Assembly (NCBI GenBank): GCA_013399115.1
Contig: VXAA01001407.1
Span: forward strand, 489,265 to 553,264
Direction of reading: 5' to 3'
DNA from: Anseranas semipalmata
Lineage: Eukaryota; Chordata; Aves; Anseriformes; Anseranatidae
Length of the DNA stretch: 64,000 nt
Position 1 is the stretch's first letter. Every line of letters starts with the position of its first letter. Positions 50,014-63,789 of the stretch are shown piece by piece. A program made the translations under genes and the position numbers. The notes beneath the pieces are model-generated. The model did not search any database and was not told the DNA's origin. It saw only the letters and a list, made by a program, of their open reading frames with translations.

Positions 50014-50820
50014 GCTGTATGTAGCAACTTCTGTTGCTGTTTTTTGTACACACTGCCCTGCTCCTCTCACTTCTTTCTCCAGCACTTTCTGAAATAAGGA
50101 AAAAAAATACCTTGCTTTGTTCTTAAAAGGCTGAACAAAGTTTTGGATGGATGACGTTTCAATCAAAATACATTTCTGAATATGTGCAGATGACTTTTGG
50201 GATCTAACTGTTGAGAATACAGGCACACAACATGCAAGAATTCACTTGGTAAGGGATCCTTCATCTATCCATTAACAATTTTGCACCTCTTAAGCAGTAA
50301 ACATAGCGGTCATTTCACAATTCATAACTCACTATGGCTGCCCCATTTAAATTAAATATATCCCCAAATCCTGCCTCAGGAAATAAGTTGCTAGTTCAGT
50401 TAGTTTCTGAACAGCTTAAGTATATCATTAGTATGAAAATGATCCCTTTTTATGAGGTGCCGTTATTTCATAGGATATACTTAATGTTTAGGAATGTGTA
50501 CATCATATACTGAAATTATGTACAACATATAATGAAGCACATATAAAATTGCAGTAGCACTAGGAGAACCACTGCAGTTAAAACTCTGACAGGCTCTCCT
50601 TTATAAACTTATAGTTCAGTAATAAAGAATTCCAAAATAAGATCTTTAAAAAAAAAATTTGGAGTATTTGTGGGCTGCAACTTGTTTTCTTCATACAGCA
50701 GCAAAGAAATAAAAATGCAAACAAAATATCTGTCCTTATTCTGTGGTAATTTTCTTGCTGGATGGCTAAACAAAGTGCTTTGAAAATTACAAAGTTTACG
50801 GTTCCTGGGCATGAAAAAAA

Positions 50821-50836
50821 AATATATATATATAGA
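50821..50836. repeat. (AT)n after a poly-A run
   Basis: Seven A bases at 50814-50820 lead into about seven AT units. Confidence 0.85.
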
Positions 50837-51419
50837 TACAAAGGTCTTTACCATCTGTCAAAAATAGAAGCTGCTTGTTGCTGCGCTTCCTTGAAAGAAG
50901 GCCTTGTAGGGAACTGTAGCTATAATTCCCCGTTATTTCAAAATAAAACGTCTCCACTTTTCATTAGTTCCGTAGAGATAAGCAATTTCATCTACAAAAA
51001 GCATGTCTATGAATATGCTTACATCATAGCTTTGGTGGCACATGTGCATATTTCATGAATTGTAATCATTTCTAAATTTATATTTTAATGAGCGCAAGCA
51101 AGATGCTAAATAGATAATATCAGGTGGTGAAAGACAAAAAATGCTTAGAAGCTGCCTGCATAAAAAAATCACTGACTACCTTGGAATAACGATAGACAAT
51201 TTTCTTGGGAAAGGTTAGGGAAGAATAACTGCAAAGCAGATTTTTGTGCAATGACTTATTAAAGTCACTCTGTTAAATGCATTTGCACCCAAAACATATA
51301 ACTTGAAAAAGACGTCTGCACACGTGATGTCAAAACCAAGACCATTTATGCTGTAGTACATTGGAGAAATTGTTCCTGCCTACGTAAGGATTGCCCCCAC
51401 AGTGCTTCCAGGGTCAGCA

Positions 51420-51438
51420 ATTTGCATGCAATTTGCAT
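51420..51438. promoter_or_regulatory. Two perfect octamer (POU-factor) sites 11 bp apart (candidate)
   Basis: ATTTGCAT occurs at 51420-51427 and 51431-51438 inside the direct repeat CAATTTGCATG/CAATTTGCAT. ATTTGCAT is the reverse complement of the octamer ATGCAAAT bound by POU-domain factors. The 11-bp spacing is about one helical turn, so both sites would face the same side. That the site is used is inference; no promoter elements are seen nearby. Confidence 0.35.
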
Positions 51439-54333
51439 CAGACCTCAACAATGCCTCTGGGAAAAAAGGGACTGCTTTCTCTGTATCTTCTGATGAAGTT
51501 CTACACTCAAACTATTTTCTCCAAGTTACATTTTCAAGTTTAGATCACCTCCAAGAGCCGAAGGGATCTTACGCTGTCCTGTTTCAGACAACAACGCTGC
51601 TGTTAAGTTTATAGGAAACTGTTTGCTTCATTGAAGCGGGCATTTCATTAACGAACTCCAAGGCTGTGTGTCATCCTTCAGTAGGAAGTTAGGCAGCAGA
51701 AACGTGTTCCACTTGTTCATATCTTTTTCAGGAAGCAAATTTTATGTCCTTTACTCAGCCAGAAATCAGCCATCGCGGCCAAAGGCAGTTTTAAGGCCCT
51801 CAATTAAGAAACCTCTTAAAGTCCAAGCGTGTACACAAAAGCAAGTGCATGCTTAAATATTTTGCTGAATCAGCTATGCGGAGAGAAGCAGGCTACCCTG
51901 AACTTACACAGGGAGAGTTTTCTTAAAAGCAAGCTCTATATGGTTCATTTTCTCCAGAAGTTTTCCCAAAATATTACTAAAATCTACCCCTATGAAGTAC
52001 AAAGGGAAATATGTAATACACCTGCAATTAAAAAGAGGACACTGCAGTGACCTACAGGTCTCTTAAAAATCGGTGGAGGGAAGGAGCCTTGTATATTCTA
52101 AACCACTAAATCATTTTCAGAAAAAATATTTTTCAAAATTAGAAATGTTATCGCTCTTTCTCATCAACAATCCTAATCTTAATAATTCATTCATTCTCAC
52201 AAAGTCTTCCATAACAGAATCTCCTAATCTCCAAACACAAATTCCCACTTGTCTTGCCTGTTTATAAGCTAAATTTCAGAGTAACTGGGAATTGCTAGAT
52301 AAATTACTATATGCTCAGTTTTATATCAGGTTACACTGGACTGTGAAGTTGCTTACAAGATTCAGATTTCCAGAATCTAATACTGGAAATCAGGGTTTTG
52401 TTCCAACTGTTTCTCTTTTGATTATAATACTTACACAGCACTCACCAGTGGACAAAACCAAGCTGCCTTTAACATTCTCCACAGCTTTTGCAAGCAGAAA
52501 AAAGCTCATTTCTCATGCTATAAAAGGGAAAAAATGCCTACGTTAAACCAGTTCTAGCTAACTGAAGAGGAGATCCTGGAAACAGTTAGTCTTAAGCAAT
52601 CATCTTGATGGTATTACCTACAAATTCAGCCAAGTTTCAAAGAGGGTAAGAAACCAGAGAGACCAACAGGTAATTCTCTTTCTAAAACTCTTAGTATTAC
52701 AGATATTCTTGCAAGTTACATCACTGGTGACTTTCAGCCCTTAAATGCACACGCAGGCTGTATTTCACAAGAACAAGTCCATACCCTGTGCCAGAATATG
52801 AAGCAAAGAATTCTAAAAAAGCGACTGTGGACAGGCTGAAAATATAGCCAAAAAATGTCAGGGAAAAACACAGCACAAATCAAAACATGCCTTGGATACC
52901 AACACGTCAACAACGCCTCAGAAGTTTGCATCTGATACCACCCTACAAATATAAAAATAGGTCTAGTATTTCACGATGAAAATTAATGCAACAAAAACTC
53001 AAACAACACTAATGCAACAATGCAAAACAGTTGTATGCTCTACAATTTTAAGACAAACTCGTTTTCCATTTTCTGGCTACTAGACAAAGCTATTTCTGCA
53101 TCCTAATGTAAAACCCAATACCCTATCATAAAATTTTTCCTGCTCTTTTTGGTTGTGGTCTACAAAGCGCCCTGGAAAAGCACCAAAAGCAATGTTTGCC
53201 CTCATTGCTGTACTTGGGTACGTTGCGCACTCTGCAATTATTTAGATGGTTTCAAAAAAAGGAGCGAGAAAGAGCAACTGTGAAATGCATTGTGCAACCG
53301 CAGATGACTTCATGTTAACCCCTGTTACTGGGTTCCACCCTCGGGTCAAATGCCTATGAGTCAGTGTCTAGCACAGATGAATGATGTCATCCTCACACCA
53401 CCTCTTTAGCAAGAAAATGTGGTGGAGCCTTTCATTGTCTGCTCTTAAGAGACCCTGGTTACTAAATGAAGTCCCCAAGATAAAAAAGAATGTGCCTGAG
53501 CCTAAAAAAACAGGAAATGAGCACATCACTCCAGCACCTTTGAAATATGTTCGAAGAAAAAGATGGTGATGGATCATATACAGCAAAAATGACCAACAGG
53601 AAGCATGTGTTAAAAGTCTAAAAAAGATTTGCATGCCCTGTCCCCCAAAAGGCAACCTACAAGGGCAATCAAGTCTCTCACATATCCATTCGAATAGAGG
53701 CAAACAACATAAAATGAAATAACGTGGAGCAACAGATGCGATTTCTCTTTCAGGTGCCCAAGTGATGATAGATCAGATATGTAAGGAATGACTTGTGTTC
53801 AGTGCAACCTGAATACAGTGCGTCTGTGTGGATTTAAGGACTCAGCTCCATATTGTTCTTATGCACTGCAATGTGCAAATAATCATCTTGATTGCAGTAC
53901 AGTTCTTTGGTCAAAACACTGAGAAGAGCATCTTTAGATGCAGTTGCAACTGAAGCTGTAAACTAATTAATCACTTTTTAAACACAGGAAAGTATGGAAG
54001 ACAGGATACAGTAAAGTGCTCTCCGGGATGAAGAAAACGTAAAATGACTCTGACTCTGAGAATACTTAAGGCGGTATTAGGTGGAACTTGATGAGACGAT
54101 GTTCTACAGTGCGCTCCTGGTTATGAAAGCTCCTCTGTATAAGGATGACACAACAAATTTTTGCAGGAATGGAGATCTGGTAGAAGGACATCCTTATCTC
54201 CTTGGCTCCAAAAGTGTAGTTTCACAAGAGAAGGAGGAAGATGCACAAAATAAAAGCATGACAGGGAGCCTTCATGTCATGACTATATAGAGCCTGAGTC
54301 AGACTACATGAGACTTCAGAAGTACAGATTTTA

Positions 54334-54403
54334 CAGGGGTCTTATCCAAGGTGACAGGGGATCACATCCAAGATGATCACAGGGGTCACAGCCAAGGTGA
54401 TCC
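54334..54403. repeat. Degenerate minisatellite, three copies of about 23 bp
   Basis: Three successive versions of CAGGGGTCACA-CCAAGGTGATC: CAGGGGTCTTATCCAAGGTGA, CAGGGGATCACATCCAAGATGATCA and CAGGGGTCACAGCCAAGGTGATC. The copies differ at several positions, so this array is older than the 14-bp one at 9411. Confidence 0.85.
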
Positions 54404-57400
54404 AGCTGCTTACAGAAAGAAACAGCAGCAGCTACTGCTTTCTGTAAAGCTGTGATAGCAGGACAGGAAGGTTTTTTTGTTTTTTTTTTAATTTGAAATG
54501 CAAAAATCTATATTACTTCCAAAAAGTGCTCTTAAATACTGTTATAGTTTATATAGGTACTGACAGACTGAAATGTCACTGTGAGGCTTTAGCAATCACT
54601 AATTGGGATCATTGGCTAGGGATACTGTTGGTATGCTTGCTCTCTCTGCCAGAAGAAATATCTTGTCTTCTTTTACTGTATGTTCTGTTTTCTGAAGACA
54701 AACAAACATTAAGCCAGACTAACAATCAAACCATCTTCCAGAGGAATTCCAGTAGGAGTGGAATACTTCTAACTAGGAATATGAAGTATCTAATTCCATT
54801 TCTATTTGACAACGTTGGCAGCTAATAAATTCAAATACATACGTAGATAAATGTCCACCCTTATTTACATTTTCTTTTCTTTTTTGTCCAGCTGCCATTT
54901 TTTGGCATATAGGAAACAATCCTCCTCTTTTGAGTTAGATTCCACTGTAACAATGTCCTTTTTCGGTAGCCTTCTCTCTCACCCTACACCCACAAATCGT
55001 AATACAAAGCTACTCAAAAATCAATCTACACTTGAGGAAACACAAGTCTGTTGTCTTTGCTTTTTTCCCCCACTCTTGTCTCTATTCATACTATGTTTTT
55101 CCCTCTCAAAAACACAATCAATTGTTTCAAAGGAGAAAATCCATGCAATTTGCCTGGATTTGAAGCTTTTCCTTCCCATAGGCATCACAATTCTTATCCT
55201 TTGTTTTCCCATCCACCTTCAGTAGGGCTGTGGCTATATAGTCTCTACATCCACAGCTCCTGCAGTTGGCTACAGCCTGTCACTTTGATCCTATGTCTGA
55301 ATTTCAGTCTTCCATGCTATGCTGACAGCCTTCCCTCATCCTTCCGACTGATCAGCATTTAAGCTAGACCCTAATTTTCTCATTCCTTGAGCTCACTGCC
55401 CTCCATATGCCTTGCTAGCTACCAGAATGTCTCATGAATCCTTCTCCAAACTGAAGACTTCTTCCAGTCCATAAAGATAATTTCCCTCCTCCTCTCTGCA
55501 GAGCCTGCTACAAAAGATAAGCTCTACTAATAAACAGAGAAAGGCTACTTAGACCCAGGTTCACTTTAAAAATGAGCTGAACATAGCTCAGCTTCCATAG
55601 CACAGAAAGTAGACCCTGATGAACCCTCAGGAGCCTGGCATGTGTGTTGTATGTAAAGATAAAGACGACTATTGCGGCAGCTGAACCACATTATTGGCAT
55701 TTTAAAGTGACTAGTATTAGACAAAAGACACTGAGGTTACACACTGCAAATTATTGCTCTAGTCTAAATAACTTGGACCATTTACTTTTCAGTATGTATT
55801 TTGACATGGCAGCAAGAATCATCTTTCCTCCCTCCAGTGGTGCACCTCTGCATAAAGACAAGATCAACACAGGATTAAGTGCACGGGCTACTTAAGATGG
55901 AATTGTGTACTCATGTCTAATCTTAGTGTGCACAAATTCTTTACTAATGAAAATGACACCACTGTCAATAACACCTCTTTTGTTCGTGTATCAGTTCACA
56001 CAAGTGTGTTGACAAAGCAAAATGTAGTTGTTCTGGATTTGGCTTTAAAAGATTGTTAATAATTCATTATGTGTAATCAAATGAATATCACTTTAGTTCA
56101 AATAGAAGAGATCTCTGTTTCCAGAACTAAATGACAAGATCTGAGGTAGCAGGGTTTAGGTGTAGGTACTGCATCATCCATGTGGTGATTTTAATTTTGT
56201 CTTTCTCCTCGAGTCTATTGATAGATTCTTGAAAATCAGCTTTGCTAAGCTACAATCATCAACATCCTGTCTGAGGAAGGAGGGGTTTCAGCCTTGCTTC
56301 TTTATTCTTAAATTGAAGCAGCATGAACACAGCATGATAATAAACTCTGTTCAGGCATTCAGTGCCCAAGTATTCCCTTAATCTGCAAACTCTTCAGAGC
56401 ACAGGCTATTTCACTACTCAAAACAGCAGAACAGCAATATAAAGTTACTGTATGTTACAAGCTTGCAACTGTTAGGCTTCCAGGATCAAATAGTAACTTC
56501 TGAGAAGAGCAGATGCTCTAGGTTGTGGTTTTTTGAGGCAGAGTAAACGTGATCTTCTCAGATGATTTTGGTATCGGTAAGAAATCTGGTGCACCGGGTG
56601 CTCCTACCCCTGGCAACAGTTTGAAGCAATGAAATGGAGCTTGTGCAGTCTAGCTCAAGAAGAAGGTTGTCCCTGTGATGTCTCAGAATTGCAAAGTACA
56701 GCTAATAGTTCTATCATTCCACATTTATTATTATTTTTTTTTTAGTGTTAACTTCAGAATGACAGTCAGGCTGAAAAATTCCACTTGCTTTTTTCTGCAC
56801 TTGGTATAGACCTGAACTATTCAAGCACTGAAAATGTTAATGTACACTTTCAACATAATAGGAAGCCAGAAACTGTAATGCTGGTTTAGAGGCAGACAGG
56901 GATGTATAAATAAGACTATTGTTTCTAAGGAGCAAAGCTTAAATATTGTTGTATGGTAGTTAAAGTAGAGTATAATAGTCTATTGTTTCTATGAATAGGT
57001 TCTCGCAAGCACCAATCAACACCTTATCGGTACCATTAATCACTAGGATATCTTCTCCAAGATCAAACAAACGCTTCTGGAGAGTTCAAACTTTGACTTC
57101 AGAAAAGTTTCGGGGTAATAACAGATTAGATTTAAACATCGGCAACTATATCCTCATACAATGAATCTTATTTTAGTGATTAAACCTTTTCAAATGGCTT
57201 TGTGTAACGTTTAGAAAGATTTTCTCACAGTAAAGTGTGAAGAAAAAAATAATCCGGCAATCAAAAGTCCACGTTAGCCAAAGTATCTTTGGTTCTGCTC
57301 TTAATGTCAGGTATATGGAACCATAATTCCATTTCTGTAAGATAAGATTTGTAGACTTGCTTTGATTAACTGTATCAGCAGCTTACAATATTGTTTTATC

Positions 57401-59569
57401 AATATACTTAGTTATTTCCTGTTACTGTATTTGTAAATGTTTTAATCTTTTCTTATTGTTAGCAATGAACGGGCTTTTAGTCTTAGAAAGAGGAATGTAA
57501 TTCTGGACCAAGCTAGCCTGCAGGTCAGCCAGGGCCAGATGCTTCAAAGAAAGAAATCCTATTTCCAGCCAGTTTTGACAGAACATTTCCCAAGAGCTAG
57601 TGTACTCTGAGGCTCAACAGTTGCCTGCAGATTGGTATTCCTTAGAGCATGAGTGTTTATACTCTTTTTTTTTGTTGTTAATATTGATTCCAATATTCTG
57701 TTCTTTCTATTGATATATATTTCTCGTACAGTCAAATGCTCTCCTCAGATGCCACAGTCATCCATTCTCCTAAAAGTACCAGTTAACCTCTACACAATGC
57801 AAAACTTGATGATATATTCAAACTTGTTGCATGTTACAGTTTCTGTAACCTCCACTCAAAAATTCTCTACTTTAATTTTTCCCACTTATTTATGTCCTGT
57901 TATTGGACTTTGATTTTTCTGTTAGAGGAACACTGATGTAATACTGTTTCCAACTACATTTTTTTCTGTAGATCTGAATGGCATTACATGAGGGTCAATG
58001 CCAAGTACTTCCAAAAAGTTATATATAATAATTTTGTTCCTCTGTCTTTTCATTATTCACCGCTTAGGATCTTTTGTACCTTGAATGCAATACAAATTTA
58101 ATAGGAACGAATAATTCTGTAATGGTAAGGATTGCATCAGTTTTCCTGAGATAGAATAGCTGCTCCTGAACTAGTCCACTCTTCCTGTTTCTTTTTATTC
58201 ATCGCAGACAAAATAATGTCTTTTCCAACAGGCAAAGGGACATTTCCCACTGCTAGCTTCAGTACTGTCCTGGAGGCTACTGGTGGCTGACACTGATTAC
58301 AAAGCGGTCCAGCTCTGCTCCCACACTGCACTACAAGTGTCTCACCTCATGTAAAAGATTCCAACTGCCCTGGCCAGTCATCAGAGCCCCTTGAAGAATA
58401 AGCGTCACAGCAGGACAGGGCACAGATTCACAGAATCAGAGAAAAGGTTGCCTGCCCACACAGCTCTGCTCAGCTCCCAGGCAGAAGCAAGGGGCTAACC
58501 CAAAGAGTGCACTGGTGCAGCTTCCTCATCTCAAGCCAACTTTTGCAGAAGTCTGAATGCAGGCTTTAGTTCTCCAATCTTGCATGAAAAGCGGAAAATC
58601 CAAGTAATTATTTCCAAACATAATTCCAAGGACATTTTTCAAACTGCTGCAAGACAATGAAGATGACTGCAAGCTCCATTTTACTGCGATAAAATCTAGA
58701 TACCCCAATTCCCCTGGCTTTTGTTTTTGGAGAGTTTCTCTACACCAGTAACCCCCAAGTAACAGCCCCCCTCCTTTGTTTCAAATGGATGAGGACAAAT
58801 CTTTGGATACGGTAAGACGATTGCATTTAAACACGAACATAGCGCAAGGACAGCCTGCGCTGCTGTACTTCCTTACTGCAGCCTGCTTCCCCGGACAGGG
58901 GCTCTGAATATCCGAAACACAGGCACCAGGCAAAGAAATAATGTGCTGCATCTGTGCCAGCCTTCAGAGCTCTCCCCAAACCCACCGCACAGCTTGCTGC
59001 TGGGCACAAGCAATAGGCAACCCTGGAGCAGAAACCTCAACAACTTTTCTGAACTAGTAAACGAAAATTAGAGAAGGGTATCACCTAATTTCAGGGAAGG
59101 TGAAGACCATAAGGTCTAATTCTTATTTATTACTGTGAAAGAAAACCCACAACCCCATGTTATCTTTTTGTGTCAGAGAGTACCTGGAGGTCAACTGCAC
59201 AAAAAATTACTTAGCCTTCTTTCAGAAATACAGAAGTATCTTTCCTGAGATAACAGTAGCCAAATCCCCTCAATAAATATCTTAGCCCATCCACCTGTAG
59301 CAACGGAATGTAGGATTGTTTGCAGTTCCCCATTCTTTCCCACGGGAGTGAAATAATTTGAGATACTCTTGAAGACAACAGCTATAAGGCAGGGAAGAAG
59401 AAACTTTCTGTTAGAGAATAGCTGATATAGGACTTCATTTCTGCAGTGTGCCCTGGGTGCTTCTTTGCATGATCTAACAGCTGAGATGATGCAAGTAGGA
59501 ACAAACATTTTTATGTAACTGAAGGACAAGCTTCTTAAATGGTTTTGTGCTCCTATTCAAATTAGCAAG

Positions 59570-59595
59570 CAGCTCGTCAGCTCGCCAGCTCGCAG
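59570..59595. repeat. 8-bp tandem repeat CAGCTCGY, three copies
   Basis: CAGCTCGT, CAGCTCGC, CAGCTCGC, then AG. It is small but CpG-containing in a CpG-poor region. Confidence 0.85.
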
Positions 59596-61124
59596 CGAAA
59601 CCGACTCCTCGGGGTATAGTAGGCTGACCAGGACTGTACTCCCCTCGGAGCACTTACTGAAAGGGCTGTTTTGGGAAGTCTTGGTGCTTGGTCCAGTTAT
59701 TTCCTCAAGAGAGCCAGCTTTTTTCAGTTTTATCAGCCTGACCACGCATATTGTGGGCATGAAAAATAAGCAGCATTTTCTGATCTGCTATTCACACTGA
59801 TCACAATGGAAAAAAAGAGAGGGCGAGTTGCTCAGAAAAAAATGACACAAGCATCAAGTAGACATTGCATGGAAACACCAAAAAGACATAAATAACACTG
59901 CTTTTGTTGCCAGTTGTTTCTGCTAATGAAAAGATTATAAAGTGATGGCCTGTAACCAACAGGAGGCAAGCTCTGTTTGACAAATCTTAAGGCTAAGCTG
60001 TCATACTAGAGAGAAAAATAAAAGTGTGGAAATGAAGTATTCTGTACAAGAAAAGATCCTATTAGGGATCAACTGATCCCCTACTAGGGATCAGTTTCTG
60101 CCTCTGATTTTGGCTAATAGAAGGAACTGCTAAGCAGGACACAACTATTTCCTTAGAAGTTGCTTTAAACTTTGGAAGCTCTCTAAAATTAACAAAAGAA
60201 AACAAAAAAAAGAAAGAAGCCCTCTCCTTCCCACACTCACACTTCACAAGAGGGCCTCCAGCCCCAGCTCCAGCAGATTCTTACTGATCTTCCTTTCGTG
60301 CCTGAGAAAACAGGGTGAGGTGAACACCCTTCTAGCCTTCCAGCTAGAATTTGCCCAGGATCCCCTTGAGCATCCACCACACAAGACACGGTGAGCTCCC
60401 TCCTTCACGGGAAGGACTGTAACACTAACACAACGATCCAATAGTCTCCTATGGTGAAACAAGTTTCTGTTTGCTTCTCCTTCAGAAGGATGAAGTGGGA
60501 AATGAGTGCTATGGATCAGCAAAACGCTGCGCAAAGTAATGAAATATCCAATCTGAAACGCTCGCAGGTAGGATGGTAGACCCATCCCATATACAATATT
60601 TTAAGTTTTCTGACAGCGAAAGAAAAAGCTTAAGCTCATAATCCCACAAAGTTTGATTTTGCTGAGAGTCCATTTTCCGCTGATGGAAACTTAGATGGAA
60701 GTTTCCAACAGGATCATTTTTAGGATGTATGCCAGTGCAATCTGATGTCTGTGATATCATCTGGGTTGATCATTCCAAACGTGTCAAACAAAACTGAAAA
60801 TGAATCCAGTCCTCAGAAAGGAGTATTAGTTGCCTCCTGCAGCTAACCCAAACCGATGTTATAACAAAAACACTGTATGCCTCGTGCAGTTCAGACGGTG
60901 AATAGGGACACTTGGAGCTCTGAAGCTTTCTCATGGGCTTCTTCATATCCTCACACATACAGGACACTGCCCTGCCAAGAACTTTGTACGGTCTTTCTTT
61001 TTGAGCCCTCACTCTCAAACTTTACAAGCTTTTTTTTCTTATCTACTACCTGTTATCCACATAAAACTGAGCATAAGAAAAAAAAAAATAAACAGACACA
61101 CTCCCTCTTGAGTGATGATGCCTG

Positions 61125-61154
61125 TTTTTTTTTTTTTGTTTTTTTTTCTTTTAG
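61125..61154. repeat. T-rich tract
   Basis: About 27 T bases interrupted by G and C, preceded by an A12 run at 61078-61089. Confidence 0.85.
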
Positions 61155-61410
61155 TATGTTTTTATGGAAATATTTGCCCCAGACAGCCACTAAATCCAGC
61201 AAGTTTTTAAGAAACAGCGCATCATTCAAAAGACATCAGTTCATCCAGCTCTCATGCTGGCAATGACGTCTTTATGTTTGTTTTCATTTCTCCCCAACAG
61301 TTAAGAAATATTTTGCTCTGGAAGTTCACAGGAAGTAACATACGATGCTGCTAGAGAAGTTTGAAGCTGCGTGCCCAGTGAGGTAATCAAGACACACCGT
61401 GCAAGCAAAC

Positions 61411-61440
61411 ATGCTTGACCACGCTTGACCATGCTTGCCT
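61411..61440. repeat. 10-bp tandem repeat, three copies
   Basis: ATGCTTGACC, ACGCTTGACC and ATGCTTGCCT in tandem. AGCAAACATG just before and CATGTTTGCT just after (about 61404-61413 and 61446-61455) form a 10-bp inverted pair around the array. Confidence 0.8.
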
Positions 61441-63531
61441 TAGATCATGTTTGCTCACAGTATAATCAGCTACTTTTCTGTCATTCTCATCAGGCCTCCT
61501 TAAATCGTGAGAAATGTCACTTGCTTGGCAATCCCCAAACACAAACTCATTCAGTGATCTATAAACGTGCATCTCTGACAGCTTAATTCAGAAGAAAGAT
61601 GAAATAACCAATGCCGATAGTTTGGGGATCACTTCAGATCGAGTTGGCCACAGTCAGGTAGAAGCGGCAACTACTCAGTCAGCTCATCACCTGAACTTCC
61701 AGAAAACAGGAGTTTCCGAGCTGCATCCCTGCACTGAATTCTAAAGGCAACCCATGGCTGGTCCAGACTGCTGCTGAAACAAACAAGGCTAAGAGGATTA
61801 AAATCTTACAGACGGAACACATTGACCAGAGGAATAATTTAAGGTGATACTTTTAAGTTTAAATACTGGACAGCACTTAGCTCTACCTCTGTTGAGAAAC
61901 ACCTCTGGCATTTACAAAGCTTGTAAGTTGTCAAAATTGGACTTCTTTCTTCACCCAATAATGAGATGTGAAGTAGCATAGCACATATCAGCTAGCACAC
62001 GTGAGCTTCAATGACACAGAATTTACGTGCAAGAAGAAAGGCACGTAGTGCAATTTTATACACCTCTATAGCATCCAAGACGCCTGCGAGGGGTTGGCAG
62101 ATACAGCGACAGACCGCTGCCATTGTGGAGAGGCACTGTAGATCAGGCAAGGTAAGTTAGGTCACCTAAAACAGCACTAGATGATGACATCTGAATCTCT
62201 CCCCATAGAGTCACCTTCTACAAAGACTGCTATTAAAGGTCCTTCTCGAAAGTGTATCAAATCCTGATTTGGGTTTTGCTTTTAAAATCTGAAGAGATTT
62301 CCACCAGGAAGACTGGCTGCTGCTTCGAGAAATCTTGCCACACCTAGCTGCTGGTTAAAAGCAGACACCTGTTTTGAAAACATTTTGCCATTGCCCGAAA
62401 GGTTGATCCCTGCCTGTGAAGGGCAGCTTGCTATAATTCTATACTCCTTGCTATTATCTGCAGTGACATTGGTAAATACGTTGTTTTTCTTTTGAAAGTA
62501 CCAAGTCTCGAGCTTAAAAAAGCAGATGGGCTTGCCAATTGCCTAAATTGGGAGGCATTAGTGTCATGTGCCAACGGAGTGTCATACAGCAGTCTTGGTC
62601 AGTAGCAGCAGGAAAAAAAAAGGGACAGTGGCTGAAGGCGAGAATGCATTGGAACGAGCCTGAGTCCAGAGGGGAGCCAAAAGATGCTGGCAGCTGACAG
62701 CAGCGGGAGCGGGGTGACTTCTGTCGCTTTGAGGAATTAAAGTAGCAGTGTATGAAAAATATGGAGCAAAGTCTGTTCTTAAGGGAAAACAGCACACACG
62801 CTTTATTCACGACGCCAAGTCACACATCAGCATCAGTAGACTCACACGAAAGGGTCGAAACCCACCCGTTTGTAGCGTGACTGAATGTTTCTCAGTTTCT
62901 CCCCTTTGGGAGATGACTACAGGACATTAGCTGCCAAGAAAGTGGGATCTCTTGAAACACTGGGCGGATGGACACTCTAGGTAAGGAAAGATTATATCAG
63001 AGTGAAGGGAGCTATCATGAAGGAAAGCAGGGAGGTTTAAGGGAAAGGGTCTAGCAGCACAGAAGAACACAAAGGGAGCCTGCTGACAGCACGTATCATA
63101 CCCAGACCTACCCTTTCCTTACACAAGCTGTTGGCAGGGTATCTGCTTCCCTTTCATCTTGCAAAGTTCTAGCTGAGGTTCATTTTTATGTGCCCTCTCT
63201 TCCAACTCGTGCGCTGCCCCCCTTTTGCCTACTTAAAAAGTTGAGCAAAAAATTAAGGTTTTCTAAAGGTGCTCTGTCACTCCCCTCCTGCAGGATGGAT
63301 CACTTCACGTAGCATACAAATTTCCCTCTGTTCCAGGGGCTTTGTTGAGGTGTGACTGGACTAGCCAAGATCTCCAATCAGACAGGAAGGTTTGCATTTA
63401 AAACTGCAAAGGTAAGAGGCTGTGTCAGCTTGCAGGCTTGTCTAAGGCTCCTACAACTTTAAACCACACTGGAATGATTGCACAAGCCTGTCAAAACATC
63501 ATTTTTCAACCTTACCTAAACTTTCTGCCAC

Positions 63532-63552
63532 TTTTTTTTTTTTTTTTTTTTT
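63532..63552. repeat. Poly-T run
   Basis: Twenty-one consecutive T bases, the longest homopolymer in the window. It could be a reversed poly-A tail of a minus-strand retrocopy extending to the right, but the sequence beyond it is not recognisable. Confidence 0.9.
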
Positions 63553-63773
63553 AAACTCCAAATAGTTTTGTCTTTTTTCTGTGAGCGTTGCTTTGGAGGC
63601 ATGAACAATTACACCAATTTCACACCTGCAGTTATTCGCGGACCCAAACAACTTCATAAGAATTCTTGTCAGAAATATTACTCCAGGAATATACCCACAC
63701 AACAGGTAGATTTCTAGAGTAACATCACTTGTACCTACTGGGATACCAATTTGGGGAAGAAAAATAAGTTCTC

Positions 63774-63789
63774 TCAACAACAACAACAA
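63774..63789. repeat. (CAA)n microsatellite
   Basis: Five CAA units. Confidence 0.85.

Larger units (their letters stand above)
46691..54333. other. Intronic sequence, no gene seen
   Basis: AT-rich intron with a GT tract (48110-48122), three AT tracts (49479-49496, 49991-50013, 50821-50836) and a pair of octamer sites (51420-51438). Frames up to 111 codons occur but overlap on opposite strands, and none shows family features. No exon, RNA gene or named transposon. Confidence 0.6.

Noticed and set aside
58420..58450. ATTCACAGAATCAGAGA resembling a CR1 3' tip
   Set aside because: Only about 17 bases match, and the following sequence does not continue as CR1.
60877..61266. 129-codon plus-strand frame
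   Set aside because: It passes through poly-A and poly-T tracts (KKKKN and FFFFVFF stretches) and has no conserved features.
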